Shown here piece by piece: positions 1-5,461 of a stretch of DNA of 5,461 nt; the first letter of the stretch is position 1, and every line of letters begins with the position of its first letter. Source of the DNA: Paracoccaceae bacterium (GTDB taxonomy: Bacteria > Pseudomonadota > Alphaproteobacteria > Rhodobacterales > Rhodobacteraceae). The stretch covers positions 1 through 5,461 of the forward strand of contig SKNG01000400.1 in NCBI GenBank assembly GCA_007120685.1, given 5' to 3'. The notes under the pieces are model-generated. The model worked only from the letters and a program-made list of their open reading frames with translations, searched no databases and was not told the origin of the DNA. The translations under genes and the position numbers were made by a program.

Positions 1-152
1 CCATGCAACAGCACGAACAGCGGATAATGCCCGGCGCCATGTTCCGTTGCGCCCTCGGCCATCAGTCTGGCGGTGTTGCGCTTCGCCAGCGCCAGTTCCG
101 CCAGCCGCTGGATGCCGATCAGCGCCAGCAGGATCCAGGCCCAGCCGATCAT
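1..152 (-). CDS. ICMT-family methyltransferase, N-terminal part (partial)
   Basis: This is the first 50 codons of a gene that continues beyond the left edge of the window; it is partial because of the window and not visibly broken. The N-terminus has a short hydrophobic helix (residues 3-14), then a charged stretch with ERQLAKRN-like spacing (here ELALAKRN, residues 19-26), then an HYPLFVLLH segment (42-50) that begins the second hydrophobic region. This layout resembles the start of the isoprenylcysteine carboxyl methyltransferase-like membrane proteins such as Bacillus YpbQ/BpsB. The ATG overlaps the stop of the type III polyketide synthase by four bases (ATGA), and GGAGG (minus strand, 164..160) sits 7 bases before it, so the two are almost certainly co-translated. 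In Bacillus the equivalent partner O-methylates the alkylpyrone made by the synthase; the same role is inferred here. The catalytic C-terminal half is not in the window, so activity cannot be judged. Confidence 0.8.
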   Translation of the reverse strand, partial: MIGWAWILLALIGIQRLAELALAKRNTARLMAEGATEHGAGHYPLFVLLH

Positions 153-1252
153 CGCGTCGCCTCCATCGCCAGCATCTGGAACGCGGCGGTAAACCCCGGC
201 CCCAGCGCGGTCATCAGCACCGGCCCGCGCTGGCCAGCGCGGCGCAGCCGGTCCAGCACATACAGCACCGTCGGCGCCGACATGTTGCCATGCTCGCGCA
301 GCACGGCGCGTTCGGCATCCAGCGCGCCTGCGGGCAGCGCGAAACTGGCCTCCAGAGCCTCGATCACCTTCGCCCCGCCGGGATGCGCGCAGGGCCGCGC
401 GATGTCGCCCTCGCGCAGCCCGTGCCGGGCCAGGAAGGCGGTGCGGGCCGCGCCATAGTCCATTGTCACCAGCTTCGGGATGTCGCGGTGAAAGATCACG
501 TCGAACCCCTGCGCATCGATATCCCAGCCCATCACGTTCAGCGTATCGGGCCACATATGCTCGCCCGCCGCGCCCAGCCGGGCGAAACCCTCGCCGCCCG
601 CCTCCAGCACCATCGCCGCCGCCCCGTCGCCGAAAAGCGCGGTGGCCACCAGATTGCTCTTCGTCAGCCGGTCATGGCGAAAGGCCAGCGTGCAAAGCTC
701 CAGCACCACCACCAGCGCCCGCCGCCCTGCGCCCCCGGCCAGCAGCGCCGCGCCGCGCGACAGACCCAGCACACCGCCCGCGCAGCCGAAACCGAAGATC
801 GGCAGGCGGATCACATCGGCGCGCAGCCCCAGCCGCCCGGCCAGCCGCGCCTCGATCGAGGGCGTGGCGATGCCGGTGGAACTGACGAAGACCACGGCAT
901 CGATCTGATCCGCCCGGCAACCGGCATCTGCCATCGCAGCGCGCGCGGCCGCCTCACCCAGATCGGTGGCGGCCTGCAGATAAAGCGCGGTTTTCTCGGC
1001 GATCCCGACAGGGCGGCGGAACCAGTCCAGCGGCTGGCAGGCCTGACGCCGCGCGATCTGCGCATTGCTATAGACCGGCTCCAGCTGCGCAAACAGCGCA
1101 CTGCGCGCGCCGAAAATCTCGCGCGCCTGCTCGATCACCGCCTCCTGCTCCAGCACATGCGGCGGCGCGGCGCTGGCAAGGCCGGTGATGGCCACGCAAG
1201 GCGCGCCGCCGGCTTCGGTATCGGCGCGCGGCGCGGTAAAGGGACTGTTCAA
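149..1252 (-). CDS. Type III polyketide synthase (chalcone synthase-like)
   Basis: A thiolase-fold condensing enzyme that extends an acyl-CoA starter with malonyl-CoA units. From the chosen start it has 367 residues, normal for the family. The catalytic triad is visible: Cys157 in FGFGCAGG, His290 in CAHPGG and Asn323 in REHGNMSA. The GPGF signature lies near the C-terminus (351-354). Bacterial relatives paired with an ICMT-like gene make long-chain alkylpyrones or alkylresorcinols from fatty acyl starters; that product class is inferred, since the starter pocket cannot be read from motifs. Start choice: TTG at 1252..1250 has GGAGG five bases upstream. In-frame alternatives are ATG at 1282 (no Shine-Dalgarno) and GTG at 1306 (GGAGG only three bases away, 385 residues). 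The frame is open throughout. It is transcribed away from murD and overlaps the downstream methyltransferase by ATGA. Confidence 0.93.
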   Translation of the reverse strand: MNSPFTAPRADTEAGGAPCVAITGLASAAPPHVLEQEAVIEQAREIFGARSALFAQLEPVYSNAQIARRQACQPLDWFRRPVGIAEKTALYLQAATDLGEAAARAAMADAGCRADQIDAVVFVSSTGIATPSIEARLAGRLGLRADVIRLPIFGFGCAGGVLGLSRGAALLAGGAGRRALVVVLELCTLAFRHDRLTKSNLVATALFGDGAAAMVLEAGGEGFARLGAAGEHMWPDTLNVMGWDIDAQGFDVIFHRDIPKLVTMDYGAARTAFLARHGLREGDIARPCAHPGGAKVIEALEASFALPAGALDAERAVLREHGNMSAPTVLYVLDRLRRAGQRGPVLMTALGPGFTAAFQMLAMEATR

Positions 1253-1257
1253 GGCGG

Positions 1258-1262
1258 CCTCC
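1258..1262 (-). promoter_or_regulatory. Shine-Dalgarno site that supports the TTG start of the PKS
   Basis: On the minus strand the sequence reads GGAGG, followed by five bases (CCGCC) and then TTG. This is the best-spaced ribosome binding site among the possible starts of the polyketide synthase and is the reason for calling an unusual UUG start codon. Confidence 0.6.
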
Positions 1263-1277
1263 GTTCTGTCGACGGGG

Positions 1278-1286
1278 AACATAGCA
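1278..1286 (-). promoter_or_regulatory. Possible extended -10 promoter element for the PKS operon
   Basis: The minus strand reads TGCTATGTT, which fits the extended -10 pattern TGNTATNNT and stands out in very GC-rich sequence. Transcription would begin near 1271, leaving a leader of about 20 bases before the TTG start and excluding the two upstream alternative starts. There is no good -35 hexamer at 16-18 bases, so this is a weak call. Confidence 0.3.
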
Positions 1287-1358
1287 CGCCACGCGGTGCA
1301 GCCCACAGCCCTCCGGCAGGGCAGCCATCACGGCATTCTGAAAGCCCGCCAGGCCCTT

Positions 1359-1429
1359 CGCCCCCTCTTTGCTCTTCAAATATCCCGGGGGGAGTCGCGC
1401 GGCACGCGCGGCGGGGGGCAGCGCCCCCC
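1359..1429 (+). repeat. Two-hairpin dispersed intergenic repeat, copy A
   Basis: The element begins with an AT-richer conserved block (CTTTGCTCTTCAAATATC, 1367-1384, then CCGGGGGGAGTC). Next is a variable hairpin at 1394-1412, an 8-pair stem including one U·G with loop GCA. It ends in a perfect hairpin at 1413-1429, with stem GGGGGGC/GCCCCCC and loop AGC. A second copy lies in inverted orientation at 3808-3874. No T-tract follows the last hairpin, so it is not a classic intrinsic terminator. It sits between two divergent genes, where no terminator is needed for either. I recall similar elements as common in Rhodobacteraceae intergenic regions; that memory was not checked. Function unknown. 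Confidence 0.85.
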
Positions 1430-1477
1430 ACTTCCCCTTCCCGGCAATCTGCACTAGCGTGCCGCCGCACCACCGGG

Positions 1478-1484
1478 GGAGAGG
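1478..1484 (+). promoter_or_regulatory. murD ribosome binding site
   Basis: GGAGAGG lies seven bases before the ATG at 1492. It selects this start over an in-frame upstream ATG at 1369-1371. That upstream codon lies inside the repeat and would add 41 residues translated from repeat sequence. Confidence 0.7.
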
Positions 1485-1491
1485 CCCAGAA

Positions 1492-2895
1492 ATGATTGCC
1501 GCTCAGGGATTTGCCGGCGCCCGCGTTGGGGTCCTGGGCCTTGGCCGCTCGGGCCTTGCCACCTGCGCGGCCCTGCGCGCCGGCGGCGCCGAACCCATCC
1601 CCTGGGACGACAGCGCCGAGGCCCGCGCCCGGGCCGAGGCCGAGGGCTTCCCGCCCGCCGACCTGACGCGCCAGGGCGCGCTGGACGGGCTGGCGGCGCT
1701 GATCGTCTCGCCCGGCATCCCGCATCTCTACCCCGCCCCGCACCCGGTCATCGCCGCTGCCTGTGCCGCCGGCGTGCCGGTCGACAATGACATCGGCCTC
1801 TTCTTCCGCTCGCTGGGCCAGCGGGGGTGGGAGGCGATGGACCAGCCCCCGCGCGTGGTCGCCGTCACCGGCTCGAACGGGAAATCCACCACCACCGCGC
1901 TGATCGCCCATATCCTGCGCCACGCCGGTGTGCCGGTGCAGATGGCGGGCAATATCGGCCGGGGCGTGCTGTCGATCGACCCGCCGGGCGAGGGGGCGGT
2001 GGTGGTGCTGGAGCTTTCCAGCTACCAGACCGATCTCGCCCGCGCCCTGACCCCGGATGTGGCGGTCTTCACCAACCTCAGCCCCGATCATCTGGACCGC
2101 CACGGCGGCATGGGCGGCTATTTCGCCGCCAAGCGGCGCCTGTTCGCCGAGGGCGGCCCTGACCGCGCGGTGATCGGCATCGATGAACCCGAGGGGCAGT
2201 TCCTGGCCATGCAGACGGGCGAGGGGTCGGGCGACCGGCGGGTGATCCGCGTCTCTTCGGGGCAAAAGCTGCATGGGCCGGGATGGTCGGTCTTCGCGCG
2301 CAAGGGGTTTCTGGCGGAATGGCAGGGCGGGCGGCAGGTGGCCTCGGTCGATCTGCGCCCCATGCCGGGGCTGCCCGGCGCGCATAACCACCAGAACGCC
2401 TGCGCCGCCTGGGGCGCGTGTCGCGCACTCGGCATCGCGCCGCGGCTGATCGAGGCGGCGCTGGCCAGTTTCACCGGACTGCCCCATCGCAGCCAGCTGG
2501 TGGCCGAGATCGGCGGGGTGCGTTTCGTCAATGACTCCAAGGCCACGAATGTGGAAAGCGCGGCCAAGGCGCTGCAGGCCTTCACCGGCATCCGCTGGAT
2601 CGCCGGGGGCCTGGGCAAGGACGGCGGCATCGCCGCGCTGGCGCCGCATCTGGGGAGCGTGGTCAAGGCCTATCTGATCGGCCATTCGGCGCGCGCCTTC
2701 GCGCTGCAACTGGGCGACACGCCGCATGAGATCTGCGAGACGATGGCGCGCGCCGTGACGCGCGCCGCGGCCGAGGCGCGGCCGGGCGAGGTGGTGCTGC
2801 TGGCCCCGGCGGCGGCAAGCTTCGACCAGTATCCGGATTTCGAGAAACGCGGCGAGGATTTCATGGCCTGCGTCAGTCTGTTGGCGGCGCAATGA
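1492..2895 (+). CDS. murD: UDP-N-acetylmuramoyl-L-alanine:D-glutamate ligase
   Basis: Cytoplasmic ATP-dependent Mur ligase that adds D-glutamate to UDP-MurNAc-L-Ala in peptidoglycan precursor synthesis. The 467-residue protein has the expected three parts. An N-terminal Rossmann-like UDP-binding domain starts with VGVLGLGRSG (12-21). The central ATPase domain has the P-loop GSNGKST (127-133), ELSSYQ (174-179) and NLSPDHLDRH (195-204). The C-terminal glutamate-binding domain has FTGLPHR (327-333), VNDSKATN (346-353) and the closing LLAPAAASFDQY segment (436-447). All family signature blocks are present, so it should be active. The start at 1492 gives the usual short lead before the first beta strand and has a good Shine-Dalgarno. 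The stop overlaps the rarD start by ATGA. mraY, the usual upstream neighbour in many dcw clusters, is not adjacent; a divergent polyketide synthase gene is. Confidence 0.97.
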   Translation: MIAAQGFAGARVGVLGLGRSGLATCAALRAGGAEPIPWDDSAEARARAEAEGFPPADLTRQGALDGLAALIVSPGIPHLYPAPHPVIAAACAAGVPVDNDIGLFFRSLGQRGWEAMDQPPRVVAVTGSNGKSTTTALIAHILRHAGVPVQMAGNIGRGVLSIDPPGEGAVVVLELSSYQTDLARALTPDVAVFTNLSPDHLDRHGGMGGYFAAKRRLFAEGGPDRAVIGIDEPEGQFLAMQTGEGSGDRRVIRVSSGQKLHGPGWSVFARKGFLAEWQGGRQVASVDLRPMPGLPGAHNHQNACAAWGACRALGIAPRLIEAALASFTGLPHRSQLVAEIGGVRFVNDSKATNVESAAKALQAFTGIRWIAGGLGKDGGIAALAPHLGSVVKAYLIGHSARAFALQLGDTPHEICETMARAVTRAAAEARPGEVVLLAPAAASFDQYPDFEKRGEDFMACVSLLAAQ

Positions 2896-3800
2896 GCCAG
2901 CGCCCGGCAAGCGCGCTTTCGCCGATGAGCGCGGGCGACACGCGGCGCGGGTTTCTGTTCGCGCTCTCGGCCTATCTGATCTGGGGCGCGCTGCCGCTTT
3001 ACCTGAAGGCGCTGGATCACGTACCGGTGCTGGAAGTGCTGGCCCATCGCATCGTCTGGTCGGTGCCTGTGGCGCTGGCGGTGCTGATCGCGCTGGGCCG
3101 CACGGCCGATCTGCGCGCCGCCTTCCGCGCGCCGGGGGTGCTGGGCATGGCGCTGGTGACCTCGGCGCTGATCACGGTCAACTGGGGCGCCTATGTCTGG
3201 TCGATCCAGAGCGGGCAGGCGGTGGAGGCGGCGCTGGGCTATTACATCAACCCGCTGTTCTCGATCTTCCTGGGCGCCGTGTTCCTGGGCGAGCGGCTGA
3301 GCGCGCGGCAATGGGGTGCGGTGGGGCTGGCGGCGCTGGCCGTGGTGGTGCTGACCGTCGAGGCCGGGCGGCTGCCGCTTCTGGCGCTGACCATGACGGT
3401 CAGCTGGGGGTTCTACGCGCTGTTCAAGCGGGCGCTGCCGGTGGGGCCGAACCAGGGTTTCACGCTGGAGGTGATGATCCTGACGCCCTTCGCGCTGGGC
3501 GCCATGATCTGGCTGCAGGCGCAGGGCGGCCTGTTCACCCTGCAGGCTGGGGTCTGGGACATCGCCCTGCTGCTGGGCTGCGGTGTGGTCACGGCGGTGC
3601 CGCTGATGCTTTATGCCAATGGCGCCAAGGGGCTGACCCTGTCGACCATCGCCATCATGCAGTATATCGCGCCCAGCTTCATCTTCCTGATCGCCGTCTT
3701 CGTCTTTGGCGAGGAACTGGGCATGGGCCGGCTGGTGGCCTTTCCGCTGATCTGGGCGGCGCTGGTGCTCTATACCTCCGAGGTGCTGCGCCGGCGGTGA
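2892..3800 (+). CDS. rarD: RarD-type EamA/DMT-family transporter
   Basis: Integral inner-membrane protein of 302 residues with about ten predicted membrane helices, made of two EamA repeats. RarD-like landmarks are YLIWGALPLYLKAL (28-41), HRIVWS (52-57), NWGAYVWSIQSG (97-108), GYYINPL (116-122), SWGFYALFKR (171-180) and GAKGLTLSTIAIMQYIAPS (244-262). The family's substrate is largely unsettled; the name comes from a chloramphenicol-sensitivity phenotype, so no substrate is assigned. The ATG at 2892 overlaps the murD stop by four bases and has no clear Shine-Dalgarno, which points to translational coupling with murD. An internal ATG at 2925 is a possible alternative that would drop 11 poorly conserved residues. 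Its place between murD and ftsW splits two peptidoglycan genes; whether it serves the cell wall is unknown. The frame is intact. Confidence 0.9.
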   Translation: MSQRPASALSPMSAGDTRRGFLFALSAYLIWGALPLYLKALDHVPVLEVLAHRIVWSVPVALAVLIALGRTADLRAAFRAPGVLGMALVTSALITVNWGAYVWSIQSGQAVEAALGYYINPLFSIFLGAVFLGERLSARQWGAVGLAALAVVVLTVEAGRLPLLALTMTVSWGFYALFKRALPVGPNQGFTLEVMILTPFALGAMIWLQAQGGLFTLQAGVWDIALLLGCGVVTAVPLMLYANGAKGLTLSTIAIMQYIAPSFIFLIAVFVFGEELGMGRLVAFPLIWAALVLYTSEVLRRR

Positions 3801-3807
3801 CGGGGCA

Positions 3808-3874
3808 GGGGGGCGCTGCCCCCCGCCGGCTTCGCCGACTCCCCCCGGGATATTTGAAGAGCAAAGAGGTGGCG
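3808..3874 (-). repeat. Two-hairpin dispersed intergenic repeat, copy B (inverted)
   Basis: Same element as at 1359-1429 but in the opposite orientation; on the plus strand it reads backwards. The perfect hairpin is at 3808-3824 (GGGGGGC, loop GCT, GCCCCCC). The variable hairpin is at 3825-3839, a 6-position stem with loop TTC on the plus strand. The conserved TTTGAAGAGCAAAG block lies at 3853-3866. It starts eight bases after the rarD stop, so the G/C hairpin could slow or end the murD–rarD transcript. There is no following T-run, so a terminator role is only a possibility. The outer six bases carry one mismatch to copy A. Confidence 0.85.
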
Positions 3875-3998
3875 GGGGTTTTCGCCGCTGTCGCGCCGGC
3901 TGGCCGGGCAAGGGGCTGGCGTTGCGGGGCGTTTGCGGTTACCTTTCCCGACAGACCCGGCAAACGGGCGCGCGTAAGGCAGACAGAGCAGGTTGGCC

Positions 3999-5171
3999 AT
4001 GACGGAAATGGTGCATGGGGCAAGCCCGGTAGAGCCGGGCGAGCCGATCTTGTCGCGCTGGTGGCGCACGGTGGATCGCTGGACGATTGCCTGCGTGATG
4101 CTGCTGATGGGGGTGGGGCTTTTGCTGGCGCTGGCCTCCTCGCCGCCCTTGGCGACGCGCAACAACCTGCCCGCCTTTTTCTATTTCGAACGCCAGATGC
4201 TGTTCGGCGGCGTGGCGCTGGTGGTGATGTTCGTGGTCTCGCTGATGTCGCCGGTCACCATCCGGCGCTGGGCGGTGCTGGGCTGTCTGGGCGCCATCGT
4301 GACACTGATGCTGCTGCCTTTCATCGGCACCGATTTCGGAAAGGGGGCCACGCGCTGGCTGAGCCTGGGTTTTGCCAGCGTGCAGCCCGTGGAATTCCTG
4401 AAGCCCTGTCTGGTCGCCGTCTGCGCCTGGTTCCTGGCCGCCGGGCAGGAGCCGAACGGCCCGCCGGGCAAGACGCTGTCGCTGGCCCTGGTCTTCGCCT
4501 CGGTGTTCCTGCTGGTCATCCAGCCGGATTTCGGCCAGGCGGCGCTGATCCTGTTCACCTGGGGGGTGATGTATTTCATCTCCGGCGCTTCGATGCTGAT
4601 CATCCTGGTGCTGGCCGGGGCGGTGCTGGTGGGCGGTACCCTGGCCTATAACGGCTCGCAGCACTTCGCCCGGCGCATCGACGGCTTTCTGGCGTCAGAG
4701 GTTGATGCCCGCTCGCAGCTTGGCTATGCCACCGCCGCCATCCAGGAGGGCGGGCTCTTCGGCATGGGTGTCGGTGAGGGTCAGGTGAAATGGCAACTGC
4801 CCGACGCGCATACCGATTTCATCATCGCCGTGGCGGCCGAGGAATACGGGCTGGTGCTGGTGGTGTTCATCATCGGGCTTTACGCGATGATCTGCCTGCG
4901 CGCGATTTCGCGGCTGATGCGCGAGCGTGACCTTTTCGTGCGGCTGGCCGGGGCTGGCATCGTGGCGTTGTTCTCGGCTCAGGCGATGATCAACATGGGC
5001 GTGGCGGTGCGGCTGTTGCCGGCCAAGGGCATGACCCTGCCCTTTGTCAGCTACGGCGGGTCGTCTCTGGTGGCGATGGGGCTGATGATGGGCATGTTGC
5101 TGGCCTTGACGCGCGCGCGGCCGCAGGGTGAGATTGGCGATATCCTTCTGACGCGGGGGCGCCGGGGCTGA
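3999..5171 (+). CDS. ftsW: SEDS septal peptidoglycan glycosyltransferase FtsW
   Basis: Division-specific SEDS-family polymerase that joins lipid II into glycan strands at the septum, together with its class B penicillin-binding protein partner (FtsI). It is a 390-residue membrane protein with about ten helices between residues 28 and 370. Family signatures are present: TRWLSLG (118-124) followed by QPVEFLKP (129-136, where QPSE is commoner), QPDFG (175-179), LPDAHTDF (267-274) holding the Asp273 that corresponds to the essential catalytic Asp, and SYGGSS (351-356). The start is ATG at 3999, preceded by AGCAGG-like sequence six bases away. A TTG at 3993 in the same frame is too close to that site to be preferred. 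After the 198-base gap it may be transcribed separately from rarD, though no clear promoter is visible. Its stop shares one base with the murG start. Confidence 0.96.
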   Translation: MTEMVHGASPVEPGEPILSRWWRTVDRWTIACVMLLMGVGLLLALASSPPLATRNNLPAFFYFERQMLFGGVALVVMFVVSLMSPVTIRRWAVLGCLGAIVTLMLLPFIGTDFGKGATRWLSLGFASVQPVEFLKPCLVAVCAWFLAAGQEPNGPPGKTLSLALVFASVFLLVIQPDFGQAALILFTWGVMYFISGASMLIILVLAGAVLVGGTLAYNGSQHFARRIDGFLASEVDARSQLGYATAAIQEGGLFGMGVGEGQVKWQLPDAHTDFIIAVAAEEYGLVLVVFIIGLYAMICLRAISRLMRERDLFVRLAGAGIVALFSAQAMINMGVAVRLLPAKGMTLPFVSYGGSSLVAMGLMMGMLLALTRARPQGEIGDILLTRGRRG

Positions 5172-5461
5172 TGGTCGGCAAGCGCGCAGGAAAAGGGGCC
5201 GGTCGGGCACCGCTGGCCGTGATCGCCGCCGGGGGCACCGGCGGGCACATGTTTCCTGCCCAGGCGCTGGCCGAGGAACTGCTGGCCCGCGGCTGGCAGG
5301 TGGCCCTGTCCACCGACGCGCGCGGCGCGCGCTATGCCAGCGCCTTTCCCGAGGCCGTGGCGCGCCGGGTGGTGCCCGCGGCCACCTTCGCGCGGGGCGG
5401 CATGCTGGCGCGGCTGATGGTGCCCTTGCGGATCCTGGGCGGGGTGCTGAAGGCCGCCGGC
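5171..5461 (+). CDS. murG: MurG N-acetylglucosaminyltransferase, N-terminal part (partial)
   Basis: First 97 codons of the enzyme that transfers GlcNAc from UDP-GlcNAc to lipid I, giving lipid II at the cytoplasmic face of the inner membrane. The gene runs off the right edge of the window. The diagnostic glycine-rich loop GGTGGH (21-26) is followed by MFPAQALAEEL (27-37) and STDARGARY (47-55), as in alphaproteobacterial MurG. The N-terminus has a basic lead (MVGKRAGKGAGR) somewhat longer than in many MurG proteins. The only later in-frame start codon before the loop is a GTG at residue 17, which would remove most of the first beta strand. The ATG overlaps the ftsW stop as TGATG with no strong Shine-Dalgarno, suggesting translation by reinitiation after ftsW. 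The UDP-GlcNAc-binding C-terminal domain is outside the window. Confidence 0.95.
   Translation, partial: MVGKRAGKGAGRAPLAVIAAGGTGGHMFPAQALAEELLARGWQVALSTDARGARYASAFPEAVARRVVPAATFARGGMLARLMVPLRILGGVLKAAG

Noticed and set aside
1432..1457. murD promoter made of TTCCCC and CACTAG
   Set aside because: The hexamers match poorly and the spacing is only 14 bases; there is no support beyond position.
1369..1491. N-terminal extension of murD from the ATG at 1369
   Set aside because: The extra 41 residues are translated from the repeat and spacer. The start at 1492 has a proper ribosome binding site and fits the usual MurD N-terminus.
47..1495. Long plus-strand open frame of 482 codons opposite the polyketide synthase
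   Set aside because: It is low-complexity, rich in Arg, Pro, Ala, His and Gln, and runs through the antisense of a clear type III PKS. It is an artefact of very GC-rich codons with few stops.
1249..2910. Minus-strand open frame of 553 codons opposite murD
   Set aside because: It is antisense to a complete MurD with all its motifs. The composition is typical of shadow frames and no domain is recognisable.
3808..3824. Intrinsic (rho-independent) terminator after rarD
   Set aside because: The hairpin is perfect but has no T-tract on either strand, and the same hairpin occurs at 1413-1429 between divergent genes. It is therefore listed as part of the repeat instead.
2670..3911. Minus-strand open frame of 413 codons opposite rarD and the end of murD
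   Set aside because: It is a shadow of RarD with Gln/Arg/His-rich composition, and its N-terminus is simply the intergenic repeat translated (CSSNIPGG).
3956..3968. Small hairpin CCCG–GCAAA–CGGG upstream of ftsW
   Set aside because: A four-pair stem is expected by chance in sequence this GC-rich, and it is not linked to a regulatory motif I recognise.

Overview
This GC-rich window looks like a chromosomal segment of an alphaproteobacterium, most likely from the Rhodobacteraceae (Rhodobacter/Paracoccus-like). The reasons are the protein sequences of MurD, FtsW and MurG, the murD–rarD–ftsW–murG order, and a dispersed intergenic repeat of a kind I recall from that family. Genus assignment is inference; no rRNA or other marker is present.

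Left part, minus strand (1–1252): a type III polyketide synthase gene is followed, with a 4-base ATGA overlap, by the start of an isoprenylcysteine carboxyl methyltransferase (ICMT)-family membrane protein that runs off the window edge. The pair matches the bpsA–bpsB arrangement of Bacillus, in which a chalcone-synthase-like enzyme makes alkylpyrones from fatty acyl chains and the ICMT-like partner methylates them. The synthase probably starts at an unusual TTG codon with a strong Shine-Dalgarno sequence, behind a possible extended -10 promoter.

Divergent intergenic region (1253–1491): holds the first copy of a roughly 70-base, two-hairpin repeat and the murD ribosome binding site.

Right part, plus strand (1492–5461): part of the division/cell-wall (dcw) cluster. 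murD adds D-Glu to UDP-MurNAc-L-Ala. rarD, an EamA/DMT-family transporter, overlaps it by ATGA. A 198-base gap with a second, inverted copy of the repeat follows. Then ftsW, the SEDS septal peptidoglycan polymerase, overlaps murG, the lipid II-forming GlcNAc transferase, by a single base; murG is cut by the window end. MurD acts early in the cytoplasm, MurG finishes lipid II at the inner membrane face, and FtsW polymerises lipid II at the septum. mraY, which commonly precedes murD, is not directly upstream here; the divergent PKS operon occupies that place.

I found no CRISPR array, tRNA, rRNA, insertion sequence or convincing new defence or mobile system. The most interesting non-coding signal is the paired repeat, whose second stem differs in sequence between copies but folds in both.
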